Assembly: GCA_016716715.1 (NCBI GenBank) | Contig: JADJVE010000009.1 | Coordinates: forward strand, 124,001-188,000 | DNA from: Acidobacteriota bacterium | GTDB taxonomy: Bacteria; Acidobacteriota; Thermoanaerobaculia; UBA5066 | Length of the DNA stretch: 64,000 bases | Direction: 5' to 3' | Shown here: positions 9,334 through 18,657 of the stretch, piece after piece | Position numbering within the stretch: the stretch's first letter is position 1 | Layout of the letters: every line of letters starts with the position of its first letter | Notes under the pieces: model-generated | The model's database searches: none | What the model was told of the DNA's origin: nothing | Seen by the model: only the letters and a program-made list of their open reading frames with translations | Program-made: the position numbers and the translations under genes

Positions 9334-10772
9334 CGTTGCCTCTCAGCCGGGCGACCTCGGTCCTCGTCGCGCTCCTCGCCGCGTGGGCGCCGACCGCGGC
9401 CGCCCAGCTCGACTCGGCCCTCCTCTCCAAGCTGCGCTTCAACCTCACGAACCCCGGCGGCAAGTCCCTTGCGATGGGCGGCGCTTTCTCCGCGATCGCC
9501 GACGACGCGACCGCGGCGCTCGCGAATCCGGCGGGTCTCGGCCTGATCTCGTCCATCGAGATCGCGGTGTCCGGCAAGCGCGTGAACGAGACCCTCGCCC
9601 TGTCGACGGCCCGTTCGGTCGCGACGGGCAGCCTCGTGACGCCCTATCCGCCCGTCCAGACGTCCTCCGTCGGCCTCGACGCGAGCACGACGGGCGTCGA
9701 GTTCGCCGGCGTCGTCGTTCCGATCTCGCGACGCCTCGTCGCCGCGCTCACGTACGCCGAAAACCTCCGGTTCGAGGGCGACGCGGGGCCGGGCGGCTAC
9801 CCGTACCTCGAGCTGCGCGACAACCGCTCCGGCGGAACCACGCGCCGCGATTTCCTTTACGAGTACCGCGAGTACGGCTCGGCGAAGCTGTCGAACCGGC
9901 TCCTCGCGGCGTCCCTCGCCTATCGCGTGACGGAAAGCCTTCGGCTCGGGGGAGGGGTCACCCTGAACCGCTCCACGTTCGACCTCGACGGCGACGCGGG
10001 CGGCCCGCACCGGATCGTGAGCCAGACGTACCTCTCGCCGACGGTCCAGGAGACCCTCACGACCACGCTGGGCGTGCAGGGCCTCGGAGGCACGCAGGTC
10101 GGCTTCGTCGCGGGCGTCCACGCCGACCTCATCGCGGACGGCAAGCTCACGTTCGGCGCGGACTACCGCTGGACCCAGGCCGCCGAGGGCACGCTCGTGA
10201 TCGGCGGCTACGTGCCGACTGCGCTCGCGGGTCAGACCGCCCGGACGTTCAAGTTCCGCGTCCCGAGCGACGCCTCCGTCGGGCTCGCCGCACACCCGAT
10301 GCCCGGGCTCACGATCGCCGCCGAGGTCCAGTGGGTGAGGTACGGCGACATCTTCGACCGCGCGCTGCCCGTCGTCTCGTACGCGGGTCTGGTGGGGCCT
10401 GCCGGCTATCCCGTCCGGGACGTTCTCGCGGATCTCTCGCCCGCTCCGAACGTCTTCGTGCCTCGCCTCGGCTTCGAGTACGTGGCGGGCAGCAAGGACG
10501 TGCGGGTGGCGCTCCGCGTCGGGTACCACCGCGAGCCCGCGCACGGAGTCACGGCGAGCCTCGCCGCGCGCGACGGCTCCGGGCAGCCCTACCCGATCAC
10601 GGACCCGCCGTTCTCCGAGGGCGTCGCGGCCGTGTTCGACGGAGGGAAGGCGGACGACAGGTTCACGGGCGGGCTCGGCCTCACGGTCTCTCGCGCGCTC
10701 TCCGTGGACTTCGGATTCGACGTGGGGCGCGACTCGCAGCAGTTCGCCGTGAGCCTCTTCTACCGGTTCTAG
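9330..10772 (+). CDS. OMPP1/FadL/TodX-family outer-membrane protein
   Basis: 480-residue outer-membrane beta-barrel of the long-chain fatty acid or hydrocarbon uptake type. A signal peptide (VLVALLAAWAPTAAAQ) is followed by the family's N-terminal signature: LRFNLTNPGGKSLAMGGAF and DDATAALANPAGL. The remainder alternates polar and hydrophobic residues with many Tyr/Gly, and the chain ends in SLFYRF, the terminal aromatic typical of barrels inserted by BamA. The start overlaps the stop of the upstream kinase gene. Substrate cannot be told from sequence; hydrophobic compound uptake is the family role. Confidence 0.85.
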   Translation: MTLPLSRATSVLVALLAAWAPTAAAQLDSALLSKLRFNLTNPGGKSLAMGGAFSAIADDATAALANPAGLGLISSIEIAVSGKRVNETLALSTARSVATGSLVTPYPPVQTSSVGLDASTTGVEFAGVVVPISRRLVAALTYAENLRFEGDAGPGGYPYLELRDNRSGGTTRRDFLYEYREYGSAKLSNRLLAASLAYRVTESLRLGGGVTLNRSTFDLDGDAGGPHRIVSQTYLSPTVQETLTTTLGVQGLGGTQVGFVAGVHADLIADGKLTFGADYRWTQAAEGTLVIGGYVPTALAGQTARTFKFRVPSDASVGLAAHPMPGLTIAAEVQWVRYGDIFDRALPVVSYAGLVGPAGYPVRDVLADLSPAPNVFVPRLGFEYVAGSKDVRVALRVGYHREPAHGVTASLAARDGSGQPYPITDPPFSEGVAAVFDGGKADDRFTGGLGLTVSRALSVDFGFDVGRDSQQFAVSLFYRF

Positions 10773-10784
10773 GGGGCCGGGCGC

Positions 10785-11915
10785 TCAGGACCGCTCGGGC
10801 TGCTCGTCGCGCGTCTCCATCGCGCTGCGGTCGCGGGCGCCGTCGCGCGTCGCGTCGTCGAGCGCGGCCTCCGCGCGCCGGATGAGGTCCTCGATCGTCG
10901 TCTTCTCGAGGGGCCGCCGGATGGAGATGCCCGCGGACGCCGTCACGCCGGCCGCCTTCGCCGCGAATCCCCGGATGCGTTCGACGGCGGCGCGCGTGCT
11001 TCCTTCTTCGGCCTCGACGAGGAGGGCGGCGAACGTGCCGGGGCCCCACCGGGCCGGCACGTCGATGCCGCGGATGGCGCGGGCGACGCCCTGGCCGAAA
11101 GCCGCGACGATCTCGTCGACGGCGGCGGTGTCCTTTTCCTTCCGGATCGCGTCGAAGCCGTCCAGCTCGAGAAGGACGAGCGCGAGGGGGCGGCGCGTGC
11201 GCTCGGCGCGGAAGAGCTCGTCTCGCGAGCGCGCGAGAAACGTCCCGCGGTTCGGGAGGTTCGTGACGGCGTCCGTCGTGGCGCGCGTGAAGAGGCGGCG
11301 CTCCTCGTCCGCGGCGGTCGGGAGCAGGAGGGCCGTGAAGGCGAGGAAGGCCGTGCCGAGGAGCACGCCCGACGCGGAGTTCGCCTGGGGAAGCTTCCGG
11401 GACGCGATCTCTGCGACGCCTCCGGCGAGGAGGATGCCCGTCGCCGCGAAGGCGAGGAAGGTGTCGCGGCGGCGGTTCTCCTTCCGCGCGAGCACCCAGG
11501 CGACCCCGGCGCCCACGACGAGGAGCGAGGCCACGGCGAGGCTGTCGAGCCAGCCCGCGGACATGGGCAGCGCGAGGGCGAGGGGCGCTCCGACGACGGC
11601 CGGGACGAGGACCGCGAGCCTCAGGCCGCGCGCTCCGAGGCCGAGGATCCGGAGTAGGAAGAGAAAGCCGATCGCGGGCAGGAGGAACGAGAGGGCCCGC
11701 ACGAGCCTTCCGAGGATCTCCCGCGAGATCGGGACGGGGACCGGAGCCAGGAGCGGCGTCGCGAGCCAGAACGCGACCGCGAACGCGAGAGCCGCATAGA
11801 GGCCGAGCTCCACGCGCGCGCGGTTCCAGCGCAGGAGAAGCACGGCGAGAATGCCCAGCGACGCCGCGAGCAGCGCGCAGAAGAGCACGAGGACCTGTGA
11901 CAGTGTGAAGAGCAC
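10785..11915 (-). CDS. membrane protein with degenerate GGDEF domain
   Basis: Seven or so hydrophobic segments in residues 1-195, then a GGDEF-like domain in the C-terminal 170 residues (DAVTNLPNRGTFLAR matches the DxLTxLxNR start). The catalytic GGDEF motif is replaced by GPGTF in RWGPGTFAALL, and the metal-binding FDxDxFK segment reads ELDGFDAIR. Diguanylate cyclase activity is therefore unlikely; a role as a c-di-GMP or GTP sensor or a dead paralogue is more likely (inference). The start is a GTG with TAGAAT 12 bases upstream. It converges on the FadL-like gene. Confidence 0.8.
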   Translation of the reverse strand: MLFTLSQVLVLFCALLAASLGILAVLLLRWNRARVELGLYAALAFAVAFWLATPLLAPVPVPISREILGRLVRALSFLLPAIGFLFLLRILGLGARGLRLAVLVPAVVGAPLALALPMSAGWLDSLAVASLLVVGAGVAWVLARKENRRRDTFLAFAATGILLAGGVAEIASRKLPQANSASGVLLGTAFLAFTALLLPTAADEERRLFTRATTDAVTNLPNRGTFLARSRDELFRAERTRRPLALVLLELDGFDAIRKEKDTAAVDEIVAAFGQGVARAIRGIDVPARWGPGTFAALLVEAEEGSTRAAVERIRGFAAKAAGVTASAGISIRRPLEKTTIEDLIRRAEAALDDATRDGARDRSAMETRDEQPERS

Positions 11916-11927
11916 GACTCTGGACGG

Positions 11928-11933
11928 ATTCTA
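11928..11933 (-). promoter_or_regulatory. candidate -10 element (TAGAAT)
   Basis: TAGAAT on the minus strand, 12 bases before the GTG start at 11915; it shares the TAGAATCC string with the element before mlaE. Confidence 0.4.
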
Positions 11934-11950
11934 CGCCGGGCGGGGCGCTG

Positions 11951-12880
11951 TCAGGTGCGGGAAGCGAAGTACTCGATCGTCTTCCGAAGGCCCTCTTCGA
12001 GCCCGACCTTCGGCTCCCAGCCGAGCGTCGCCTTCGCGAGGGAAATGTCGGGCCGTCTCTGCCGCGGGTCGTCCACGGGCAGGGGGCGGTGGACGATCGG
12101 AGCGCGCGCCCCGGTGAGCCGTTGAATCGTCCCGGCGAACTCGAGAACCGTCATCTCGGCCGGGTTGCCGATGTTCATCGGGCCCGGGTGGTCCGACACG
12201 AGGAGGCGGTGGATGCCGTCGATGAGGTCGGAGACATAGCAGAACGAGCGGGTCTGCGAACCGTCTCCGAAGACCGTGAGCGGTTCCCCGCGGAGCGCCT
12301 GTCCGATGAGGGACGGCACGATGCGCCCGTCGTTCGGCCGCATCCGCGGGCCGTACGTGTTGAAGATCCGGACGATGCGCGTCTCGACCTTGTGGAAGTT
12401 CCGGTACGCGATCGTCATCGCCTCGGCGAAGCGCTTCGCCTCGTCGTAGCAGCCGCGCGGGCCGACGGGGTTCACGTTCCCCCAGTACGTCTCGGGCTGC
12501 GGGTGGACGAGCGGGTCGCCGTAAACCTCGGACGTCGAGGCGAGGAGGAAGCGGGCGCCCTTGGCGCGGGCGAGGCCGAGCGCCTTGTGCGTCCCGAGCG
12601 CGCCGACCTTGAGGGTCTGGATGGGAATCTGGAGGTAGTCGATCGGCGAGGCGGGGGACGCGAAGTGGAGGATCGCGTCGACCGGCCCGTCGAGGTAGAT
12701 GTACTCCGTGACGTCGTGGAAGACGAAGCGGAACTTCCGGTTTCCGGCGAGGTGCGCGATGTTGCGCACGTCGCCCGTCACGAGGTTGTCGAGGCCCACG
12801 ACCTCGTGCCCCTCGGCGAGGAGCCGGTCCGTGAGGTGACTGCCGAGGAAGCCCGCGGCCCCCGTGACGACGACGCGCAT
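11951..12880 (-). CDS. UDP-glucuronate decarboxylase (SDR family)
   Basis: Extended SDR sugar-nucleotide enzyme, 309 residues, converting UDP-glucuronate to UDP-xylose with NAD+. Evidence: N-terminal GAAGFLGSHL dinucleotide-binding loop, HFASPASP, ASTSEVYGDP, and catalytic YDEAK, plus RIFNTYGPRM and DDPRQRRPDI, which are characteristic of the UXS subgroup rather than generic epimerases. It follows ugd with a one-base TGATG overlap, so UDP-glucose to UDP-glucuronate to UDP-xylose is encoded as a coupled pair. Product would feed surface polysaccharide synthesis; no glycosyltransferases are in the window. Confidence 0.92.
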   Translation of the reverse strand: MRVVVTGAAGFLGSHLTDRLLAEGHEVVGLDNLVTGDVRNIAHLAGNRKFRFVFHDVTEYIYLDGPVDAILHFASPASPIDYLQIPIQTLKVGALGTHKALGLARAKGARFLLASTSEVYGDPLVHPQPETYWGNVNPVGPRGCYDEAKRFAEAMTIAYRNFHKVETRIVRIFNTYGPRMRPNDGRIVPSLIGQALRGEPLTVFGDGSQTRSFCYVSDLIDGIHRLLVSDHPGPMNIGNPAEMTVLEFAGTIQRLTGARAPIVHRPLPVDDPRQRRPDISLAKATLGWEPKVGLEEGLRKTIEYFASRT

Positions 12881-14175
12881 CAGGCGCGCCCGAGCCCGAC
12901 GTAGTTCCAGCCCGCCTTCTTCATCTCCTTCGGCTCGTAGAGGTTCCGGAGGTCGACGAAGTTCTTCGCCTTCATCGTCTTCTCGATCCGGGGGAGGTCG
13001 AGCTTGCGGAACTGGTTCCAGTCCGTGGCGAGGACGAGAATGTCGGCGCCCGCGATGCAGGCGTACTGGTCCTCGGCGAGCTTGAGCCGCGGCATCTCCT
13101 TGCGGGCGTTCTCCATCGCGGCCGGGTCGTACGCGACGACGTCCGCGCCGCGCGCGAGGAGGTCCGAGGCGAGCTTCAGGCTCGCGCTCTCGCGGATGTC
13201 GTCCGTCTCGGGCTTGAAGGCGATGCCGAGGAGCGCGACGCGCTTGCCCTTCACGCTCCCGCAGAGGCCCTCGACCTTCTCGATCATGCGGGCCTTGACC
13301 CGGTCGTTCGCGGAGAGCGTCGCCTCCATGAGCTCGAACGTGTAGCCCACCTTGCGGGCGAGGTCCACGACGGCCGAAGAGTCTTTCGGGAAGCACGAGC
13401 CGCCGTAGCCGGGGCCCGGGTTCAGGAACTGCGGGGCGATGCGCTTGTCGAGGCCCATCCCGCGCGCGACGTCCTTGACGTCGGCGCCCATCTTGTCGCA
13501 CATCATCGCGATCTCGTTGATGAACGTGATCTTGAGCGCGAGGAAGCCGTTCGAGGCGTACTTGATGAGCTCGGCCGACTCGACGTCCGTGACGACGAAC
13601 GGAACGCCGGCGATCGAGAGAGGCGAGTAGACGTCTTTCACGATCGCGATGGCTTCCTCGTCGCGCGACCCGATCACGACGCGGTCCGGGTGCATGAAGT
13701 CCTCGATCGCCGAGCCCTCGCGCAGGAATTCGGGGTTCGAGACGACCGAGAACTTGTGCTTGCCGTTCTTCTTGAGGATCTCCTCGATCTGCGCGCCGGT
13801 GCCGGTCGGTACGGTCGACTTCGTCACGACGACCTTGTAGCCGTTCATGTGCTCGCGGATCGACTCGGCGACCTGGAAGATGAACGACAGGTCGGGCGAG
13901 CCGTCGTCCTTCGGCGGCGTGCCGACCGCGATGAAGATCACGAGCGAGCGCTCGATGGCCTCGACGATGTCGGTCGAGAAGCGCAGACGGCCCGCCTTCT
14001 CGTTCTTGTGGATGAGCTCCTCGAGGCCCGGCTCGTAGATGGGGGAGACGCCGTTCTTCAGGAGCGCGATCTTGGTCTCGTCCTTGTCGACGCAGGTGAC
14101 GTCCATGCCGAAATCGGACAGGCACGCGCCCGTGACGAGGCCGACGTAGCCCGTGCCGACCATGCAGATGTTCAT
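12880..14175 (-). CDS. ugd: UDP-glucose 6-dehydrogenase
   Basis: 431 residues, the usual length. Oxidises UDP-glucose twice with NAD+ to UDP-glucuronate in the cytoplasm. Evidence: N-terminal GTGYVGLVTG Rossmann loop, SPIYEPGLEEL, GTPPKDDGSPDLS, SNPEFLREGSA, the catalytic Cys motif GYGGSCFPKD at about residue 260, and GIAFKPETDDIRES at the C-terminal domain. First gene of a two-gene unit with the decarboxylase. The ATG has a GGAGG about 10 bases upstream and TAGAAT (14215-14220) further up, giving a leader of about 30 bases. Confidence 0.95.
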   Translation of the reverse strand: MNICMVGTGYVGLVTGACLSDFGMDVTCVDKDETKIALLKNGVSPIYEPGLEELIHKNEKAGRLRFSTDIVEAIERSLVIFIAVGTPPKDDGSPDLSFIFQVAESIREHMNGYKVVVTKSTVPTGTGAQIEEILKKNGKHKFSVVSNPEFLREGSAIEDFMHPDRVVIGSRDEEAIAIVKDVYSPLSIAGVPFVVTDVESAELIKYASNGFLALKITFINEIAMMCDKMGADVKDVARGMGLDKRIAPQFLNPGPGYGGSCFPKDSSAVVDLARKVGYTFELMEATLSANDRVKARMIEKVEGLCGSVKGKRVALLGIAFKPETDDIRESASLKLASDLLARGADVVAYDPAAMENARKEMPRLKLAEDQYACIAGADILVLATDWNQFRKLDLPRIEKTMKAKNFVDLRNLYEPKEMKKAGWNYVGLGRA

Positions 14176-14214
14176 TGGGAAAAAGCCTCCAGCGGGGGAA
14201 TCCCGGGGAGGGCG

Positions 14215-14220
14215 ATTCTA
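14215..14220 (-). promoter_or_regulatory. candidate -10 element for ugd (TAGAAT)
   Basis: TAGAATC on the minus strand, 39 bases before the ugd ATG. Unlike the leaderless-type genes this leader contains a GGAGG ribosome site. Confidence 0.4.
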
Positions 14221-14247
14221 CCCTCCGCAGCGCGTCGAGACCCGATT

Positions 14248-15147
<900 letters not shown>

Positions 15148-15154
15148 TCCATCC

Positions 15155-15160
15155 ATGCTA
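15155..15160 (-). promoter_or_regulatory. candidate -10 element, leaderless type (TAGCAT)
   Basis: TAGCAT on the minus strand with 7 bases to the ATG at 15147; overlaps the alternative upstream ATG, which argues against that start. Confidence 0.35.
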
Positions 15161-15193
15161 CGCGAGCGTGGCCGGACGAGTCAGACCATTCGC

Positions 15194-16024
15194 TCAGTGC
15201 CAGCTGCCCTTGTGGGGCGATTTTGGCGTGAGGGTCGCCGAGGCGTGGGACGACGCGTACGCCGTGTCGCCCTGGAAGAGGACGTGGACCGAAGGCGTCA
15301 CGCTCTGGACGTGCAGGACCTGGAACGCGATGTTCCCCGACCCGTCGGACTTCGGCACCGCGCTCGCCTGCCCGCCCGTCACGGTCACGACGACGGACCT
15401 GTTCGGCAGGGCCGTCCGGTTGGCGCCCGTCGGGAGCGTCTTGTAGAGCGTGACGAAGACGTCCTCCGCCGCTGTGATGCTCGCGGCGGCGGCGAGGTTT
15501 GCCGGCAGCTGCCCGGTCACGTGGCGGATCTCGAGGAGCGTCGGCCCAGCGTGGACCGAGAGCTTCGCGCTGGCCCAGGCCGAGGCGTTCAGGTCCGCGC
15601 CGGCGAGGACGCGCACACCCAACCCGGTGCTGTCGTAATGGCGGTCGTCCGGGACGTCGATGTTGATGGGCTTGTTGCACGGTGCCTCGAGAGTCCGGTC
15701 CGGCAGGGACGGGAACCGGATCTCGAATCGGCAGGTCGGGACGACCCAGCGGAGATTCTCGGCCGGTCCGCCCGAGAACGTGACCCGGGGCGTGATGACC
15801 GCGCCCAGGCCCATGTAGGCGTCGACCGGGGCCAGGGTGAGGCTCGTATCCGCCTTCGGGCGCGGCGTCGGGATGAGTGCGGACGCGGCCGGGACCGCGG
15901 AGGACGGCAGCGAGGCGGCCGGCTTGGTCGAGTCCGCGCGCGCGGGGAGCGCGAGGCCGAATAGCGGGAGGGCGGCGACCAGGAGGCGAAGGAAGCCGTG
16001 GAGAGGCGCGCCTGCCGGGGTCAT
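15194..16024 (-). CDS. secreted protein of unknown function
   Basis: 276 residues with a signal peptide (FLRLLVAALPLFGLALPARA). The mature chain begins with a Pro/Ala/Ser-rich spacer (TPRPKA) and then reads as beta-sandwich modules: a first with a Cys pair (VPTCRF ... EAPCNK), a second resembling bacterial Ig-like folds (VVVTVTGGQASAVPKSDGSG). No catalytic motif found. It is the last of five consecutive minus-strand genes for secreted proteins (15194-20019), 8 bases after the previous one, so it is probably in the same transcript. Start chosen at the ATG directly before the leader. Confidence 0.75.
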   Translation of the reverse strand: MTPAGAPLHGFLRLLVAALPLFGLALPARADSTKPAASLPSSAVPAASALIPTPRPKADTSLTLAPVDAYMGLGAVITPRVTFSGGPAENLRWVVPTCRFEIRFPSLPDRTLEAPCNKPINIDVPDDRHYDSTGLGVRVLAGADLNASAWASAKLSVHAGPTLLEIRHVTGQLPANLAAAASITAAEDVFVTLYKTLPTGANRTALPNRSVVVTVTGGQASAVPKSDGSGNIAFQVLHVQSVTPSVHVLFQGDTAYASSHASATLTPKSPHKGSWH

Positions 16025-16032
16025 GTGGGCCG

Positions 16033-16599
16033 TCACTTCTTCACCGGTGTTGAGGCGGCGAACGGAATGTGCGGGACGCGCGCGACGGGCTGAGGGCACT
16101 TCACGACGAACGAGCCGGGCGTTTCGATCGTGCGGGCCGGCCCCGGGATCAGCTGCGTGTTTTGGAGCGTGAGGCGCACCCGAGCGACCTGCGTCTCGGC
16201 GATCGCGTTCGCCGGGCACGAGAACCCGAAGGCGACCGGGACCTGGACGGGCGACGCGGGCGCGCCGATCGACGGCGGCTTGCACGCGGCCGGCGCCTGA
16301 ACGAGCTGCGGGAGCGCTCGCCCGGCCGGAGGCACCGACGGGACCGCCGCGTAGCCGACCGTGATCCCGCGGGCGACCGGAATGTCCACGGGAGGAAGGT
16401 CGCACCCGACCACGGCCTTGACGACGTTCCCCGCCGCGAACGCCGCGGGCGTCGCCGCCGCACCGCCGGGCACGGGCGCGAGAGACCCGGACGCCGGGTC
16501 GATCGAGACGAACGCGAAGTCGGCGCCCATGGCCGGGGCTGCGGGGTGCGCGAGGGACGCGGCCGCGAGGAAGGCGAGGGCGTGCGGGAGGTTTCTCAC
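16033..16599 (-). CDS. secreted protein of unknown function
   Basis: 188 residues with a signal peptide (ALAFLAAASLAHPAAPA). Four Cys residues (GCDLPP, ACKPP, FSCPA, VKCPQ) could form two disulfides. It ends with a predicted beta-rich segment. Its ATG overlaps the stop of the upstream gene (ends 16596), so translation is coupled. No family recognised. Confidence 0.75.
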   Translation of the reverse strand: MRNLPHALAFLAAASLAHPAAPAMGADFAFVSIDPASGSLAPVPGGAAATPAAFAAGNVVKAVVGCDLPPVDIPVARGITVGYAAVPSVPPAGRALPQLVQAPAACKPPSIGAPASPVQVPVAFGFSCPANAIAETQVARVRLTLQNTQLIPGPARTIETPGSFVVKCPQPVARVPHIPFAASTPVKK

Positions 16600-17159
16600 G
16601 GCTTCGCCTGCATCGTGACCGTCACGTTACGGACGACGACGTCGTTCGTGTAGTTCGAGTCGTTCTTTCCGTTGTTCGCGAGTGACGCGCCCACCTGGAA
16701 CGTGCACTTCACGACGCCGTCCTTCACGACCGGCGGCGGCGCATTCGGGGGCGAGGGCATGTACTTGATGTCCGCGGGATTGAATCCGAGGGGCTGGACG
16801 ACGATCGACTTCGTCGGATCGAGCCCCTTGATGAGCGTGTCGGAACCCGTATAACGAGGGATGCAACTCTTCTTCGTCACGGCGTCCTCGCCCACGACGA
16901 AGACGCCGATGCGGAAGGACTCGTCCTCCGACTTCGACCCGCCGATGTTGACGATCGCGAAGTGCATGGGCCACTGGTCGGGAGCGTTCGGGGACATGCT
17001 GACCGCGAGGTCGGGTTTCAGCGCGTTCAGCGCGGCGGACCGGGACACGTTCACCGACGGCGCCTTGGCCTGCGGCTGGCCCTTGGCCGTGTCGGCCGAG
17101 CCGGGAAGCGCGAGGAGGGCGATCGCGGCGAGCGTGAAGTTCAAGTGGAGACGTTTCAT
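16596..17159 (-). CDS. secreted CARDB-like protein
   Basis: 187 residues. Start chosen at ATG 17159 because an AAGGAG ribosome site lies 7 bases upstream; a longer version of the frame has no such site. Signal peptide LNFTLAAIALLALPGSA, then one beta-sandwich of the CARDB/adhesion type: KPDLAVSMSPN, FAIVNIGGSKSE, a Cys in KKSCIP, and VVKCTFQVG with NNGKNDSNYTND. The pattern 'W-P-M ... V-N-I/L-G-G' and a Cys about 45 residues later recur in the next gene upstream, so the two are likely paralogues. Function unknown; surface or periplasmic. Confidence 0.75.
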   Translation of the reverse strand: MKRLHLNFTLAAIALLALPGSADTAKGQPQAKAPSVNVSRSAALNALKPDLAVSMSPNAPDQWPMHFAIVNIGGSKSEDESFRIGVFVVGEDAVTKKSCIPRYTGSDTLIKGLDPTKSIVVQPLGFNPADIKYMPSPPNAPPPVVKDGVVKCTFQVGASLANNGKNDSNYTNDVVVRNVTVTMQAKP

Positions 17160-17215
17160 CTTGTTCTCCTTCGGAGCGGCGTCGTGCGGCTTCATTGAAA
17201 GTCTCCTCGTGTCTT

Positions 17216-18649
17216 TCACTTCGCGGACACGGCTTCGCGGATCTCGCGCGTGAGGGTGTTGTTCTCCGGATGGGGATCGCCGTGGTTCTGGTTGGCTCCG
17301 AGTCCGGCCGTGAGCGTGTAGCGGCAGTCCACGATGTGCGCGATGGGGCTCCGCGTCGCGGCGGTCGCCGGCGCGGACACGGGACGCTCGCGTGCGAGAG
17401 CGGGTTTGTTCAAGGCGTTCCATGCGGCGACGGCGGCCGGCAAGGCCTTCGTGAGGAGCGGGATCGCCGCCGACCCGCCGGGCTCGAGCGCCGGAACGGC
17501 CTCGTCGAAATCGACAAAACGCGGGGCGCAGCTCTTCGCGACGTCGTCGGCGCCGACGTTCTTCAGGACGACTCTCGCGCGGACGAGGGTGCTCTCCGAG
17601 GCCTTGCCCCCGAGGTTCTTCACGACGAGCTCCATCGGCCAGCCGTCGCCGGCCGGCAGGGCGAAGAGCGCGACGTCGGCCGGGCCGGCGAGCATCTTTC
17701 GCGCGACCTCGGGAATCACGGCGGGCGCTGGCGTCGCCGCGAAGATCGGGATCGGCGTGGGCGTCGGGGCGGGGGCATAGACGAAGCGGACGAGGAGGCG
17801 GCGGACATAGCCCGTCGCCGAAGCGAACGCGGAGGAACCCCAGCTCGATTCGACCCGTGCGGTGACGCCGCCCGCGACGCGCACGTTTCCGCCGGCCTTG
17901 ACCGGGATGACGAGGCTCGTCACGCGCTTGAGGCCCGGTTTTTTGTAGCTGTCCCAGTGGTCGTGTGTGCCGAGGCTGCCGTCCTGCCGGATCAGGAGGA
18001 CGTCGAAGAAGCCGTCGCCCGGCATTGCTCCTGTCGCCTGCAACATCACTCCCGCGCGGGCGCTCGCGCTCGTGAGACCTGCGTTCGTATCGACCGTGGC
18101 ATGGCCGACATCGACCTCCGCCGAGGCGAGCATTGCGACAGCGTTGGGAGGGACGTCGATGTCCACGCCCGCGTAGGAACGGTACGTGTTCGAGGTCATG
18201 CCGTTGTCGTCGAACGTGTCGGACTCGGCGACCACCCAGCCGTTGGGCATGACGTCCCCGTGGTTCGCGACGAAGGCTTTGAATGGGGGGAGATAGACGC
18301 GGGTGTCGCCGTCCATGGTGAACGGGACGGCGAAGGCGCCTTCAGGCAGGACGCGCACCGTGTTCGCCAGGAGATGCCCGACGCCGGCTGCGCCCCAGGC
18401 CTTCTCGATGACGGCCCGGTTTGCGTCCTGAAGCGCCTTCAGCGCGCGGGACCGGGCCTCCCCCTTGAGACCGGAACGGAGAATCGCGCTCTTCTTGTCC
18501 TCGTAGGCTTTGTAGGCCGGATCGGCCAGCAGCTTCGCCTGGAGCGCCTGGTTCACCTCGCCTTGCGCGGCCGGCACGATCGTCAAGGCGGCGAGGGCGA
18601 GGAGGAGAAGGAGGCGAATGCGCCGGATGGGTCCCGGGATCAGGGTCAT
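17216..18649 (-). CDS. secreted protein with CARDB-like C-terminal domain
   Basis: 477 residues, signal peptide IRLLLLLALAALTIVPAAQG. The N-terminal 280 residues are unrecognised and beta-rich (HWDSYKKPGLKRVTSLVIP). A Pro/Thr linker (PAPTPTPIPIFAATPAPA) leads to a C-terminal CARDB-like domain with WPMELVVKNLGG, a Cys in AKSCAPRF, and VDCRYTL, matching the domain of the following gene. The ATG at 18649 follows a GAGAGAG stretch. Probably co-transcribed with its neighbours; role unknown. Confidence 0.78.
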   Translation of the reverse strand: MTLIPGPIRRIRLLLLLALAALTIVPAAQGEVNQALQAKLLADPAYKAYEDKKSAILRSGLKGEARSRALKALQDANRAVIEKAWGAAGVGHLLANTVRVLPEGAFAVPFTMDGDTRVYLPPFKAFVANHGDVMPNGWVVAESDTFDDNGMTSNTYRSYAGVDIDVPPNAVAMLASAEVDVGHATVDTNAGLTSASARAGVMLQATGAMPGDGFFDVLLIRQDGSLGTHDHWDSYKKPGLKRVTSLVIPVKAGGNVRVAGGVTARVESSWGSSAFASATGYVRRLLVRFVYAPAPTPTPIPIFAATPAPAVIPEVARKMLAGPADVALFALPAGDGWPMELVVKNLGGKASESTLVRARVVLKNVGADDVAKSCAPRFVDFDEAVPALEPGGSAAIPLLTKALPAAVAAWNALNKPALARERPVSAPATAATRSPIAHIVDCRYTLTAGLGANQNHGDPHPENNTLTREIREAVSAK

Positions 18650-18657
18650 GGGCTCTC

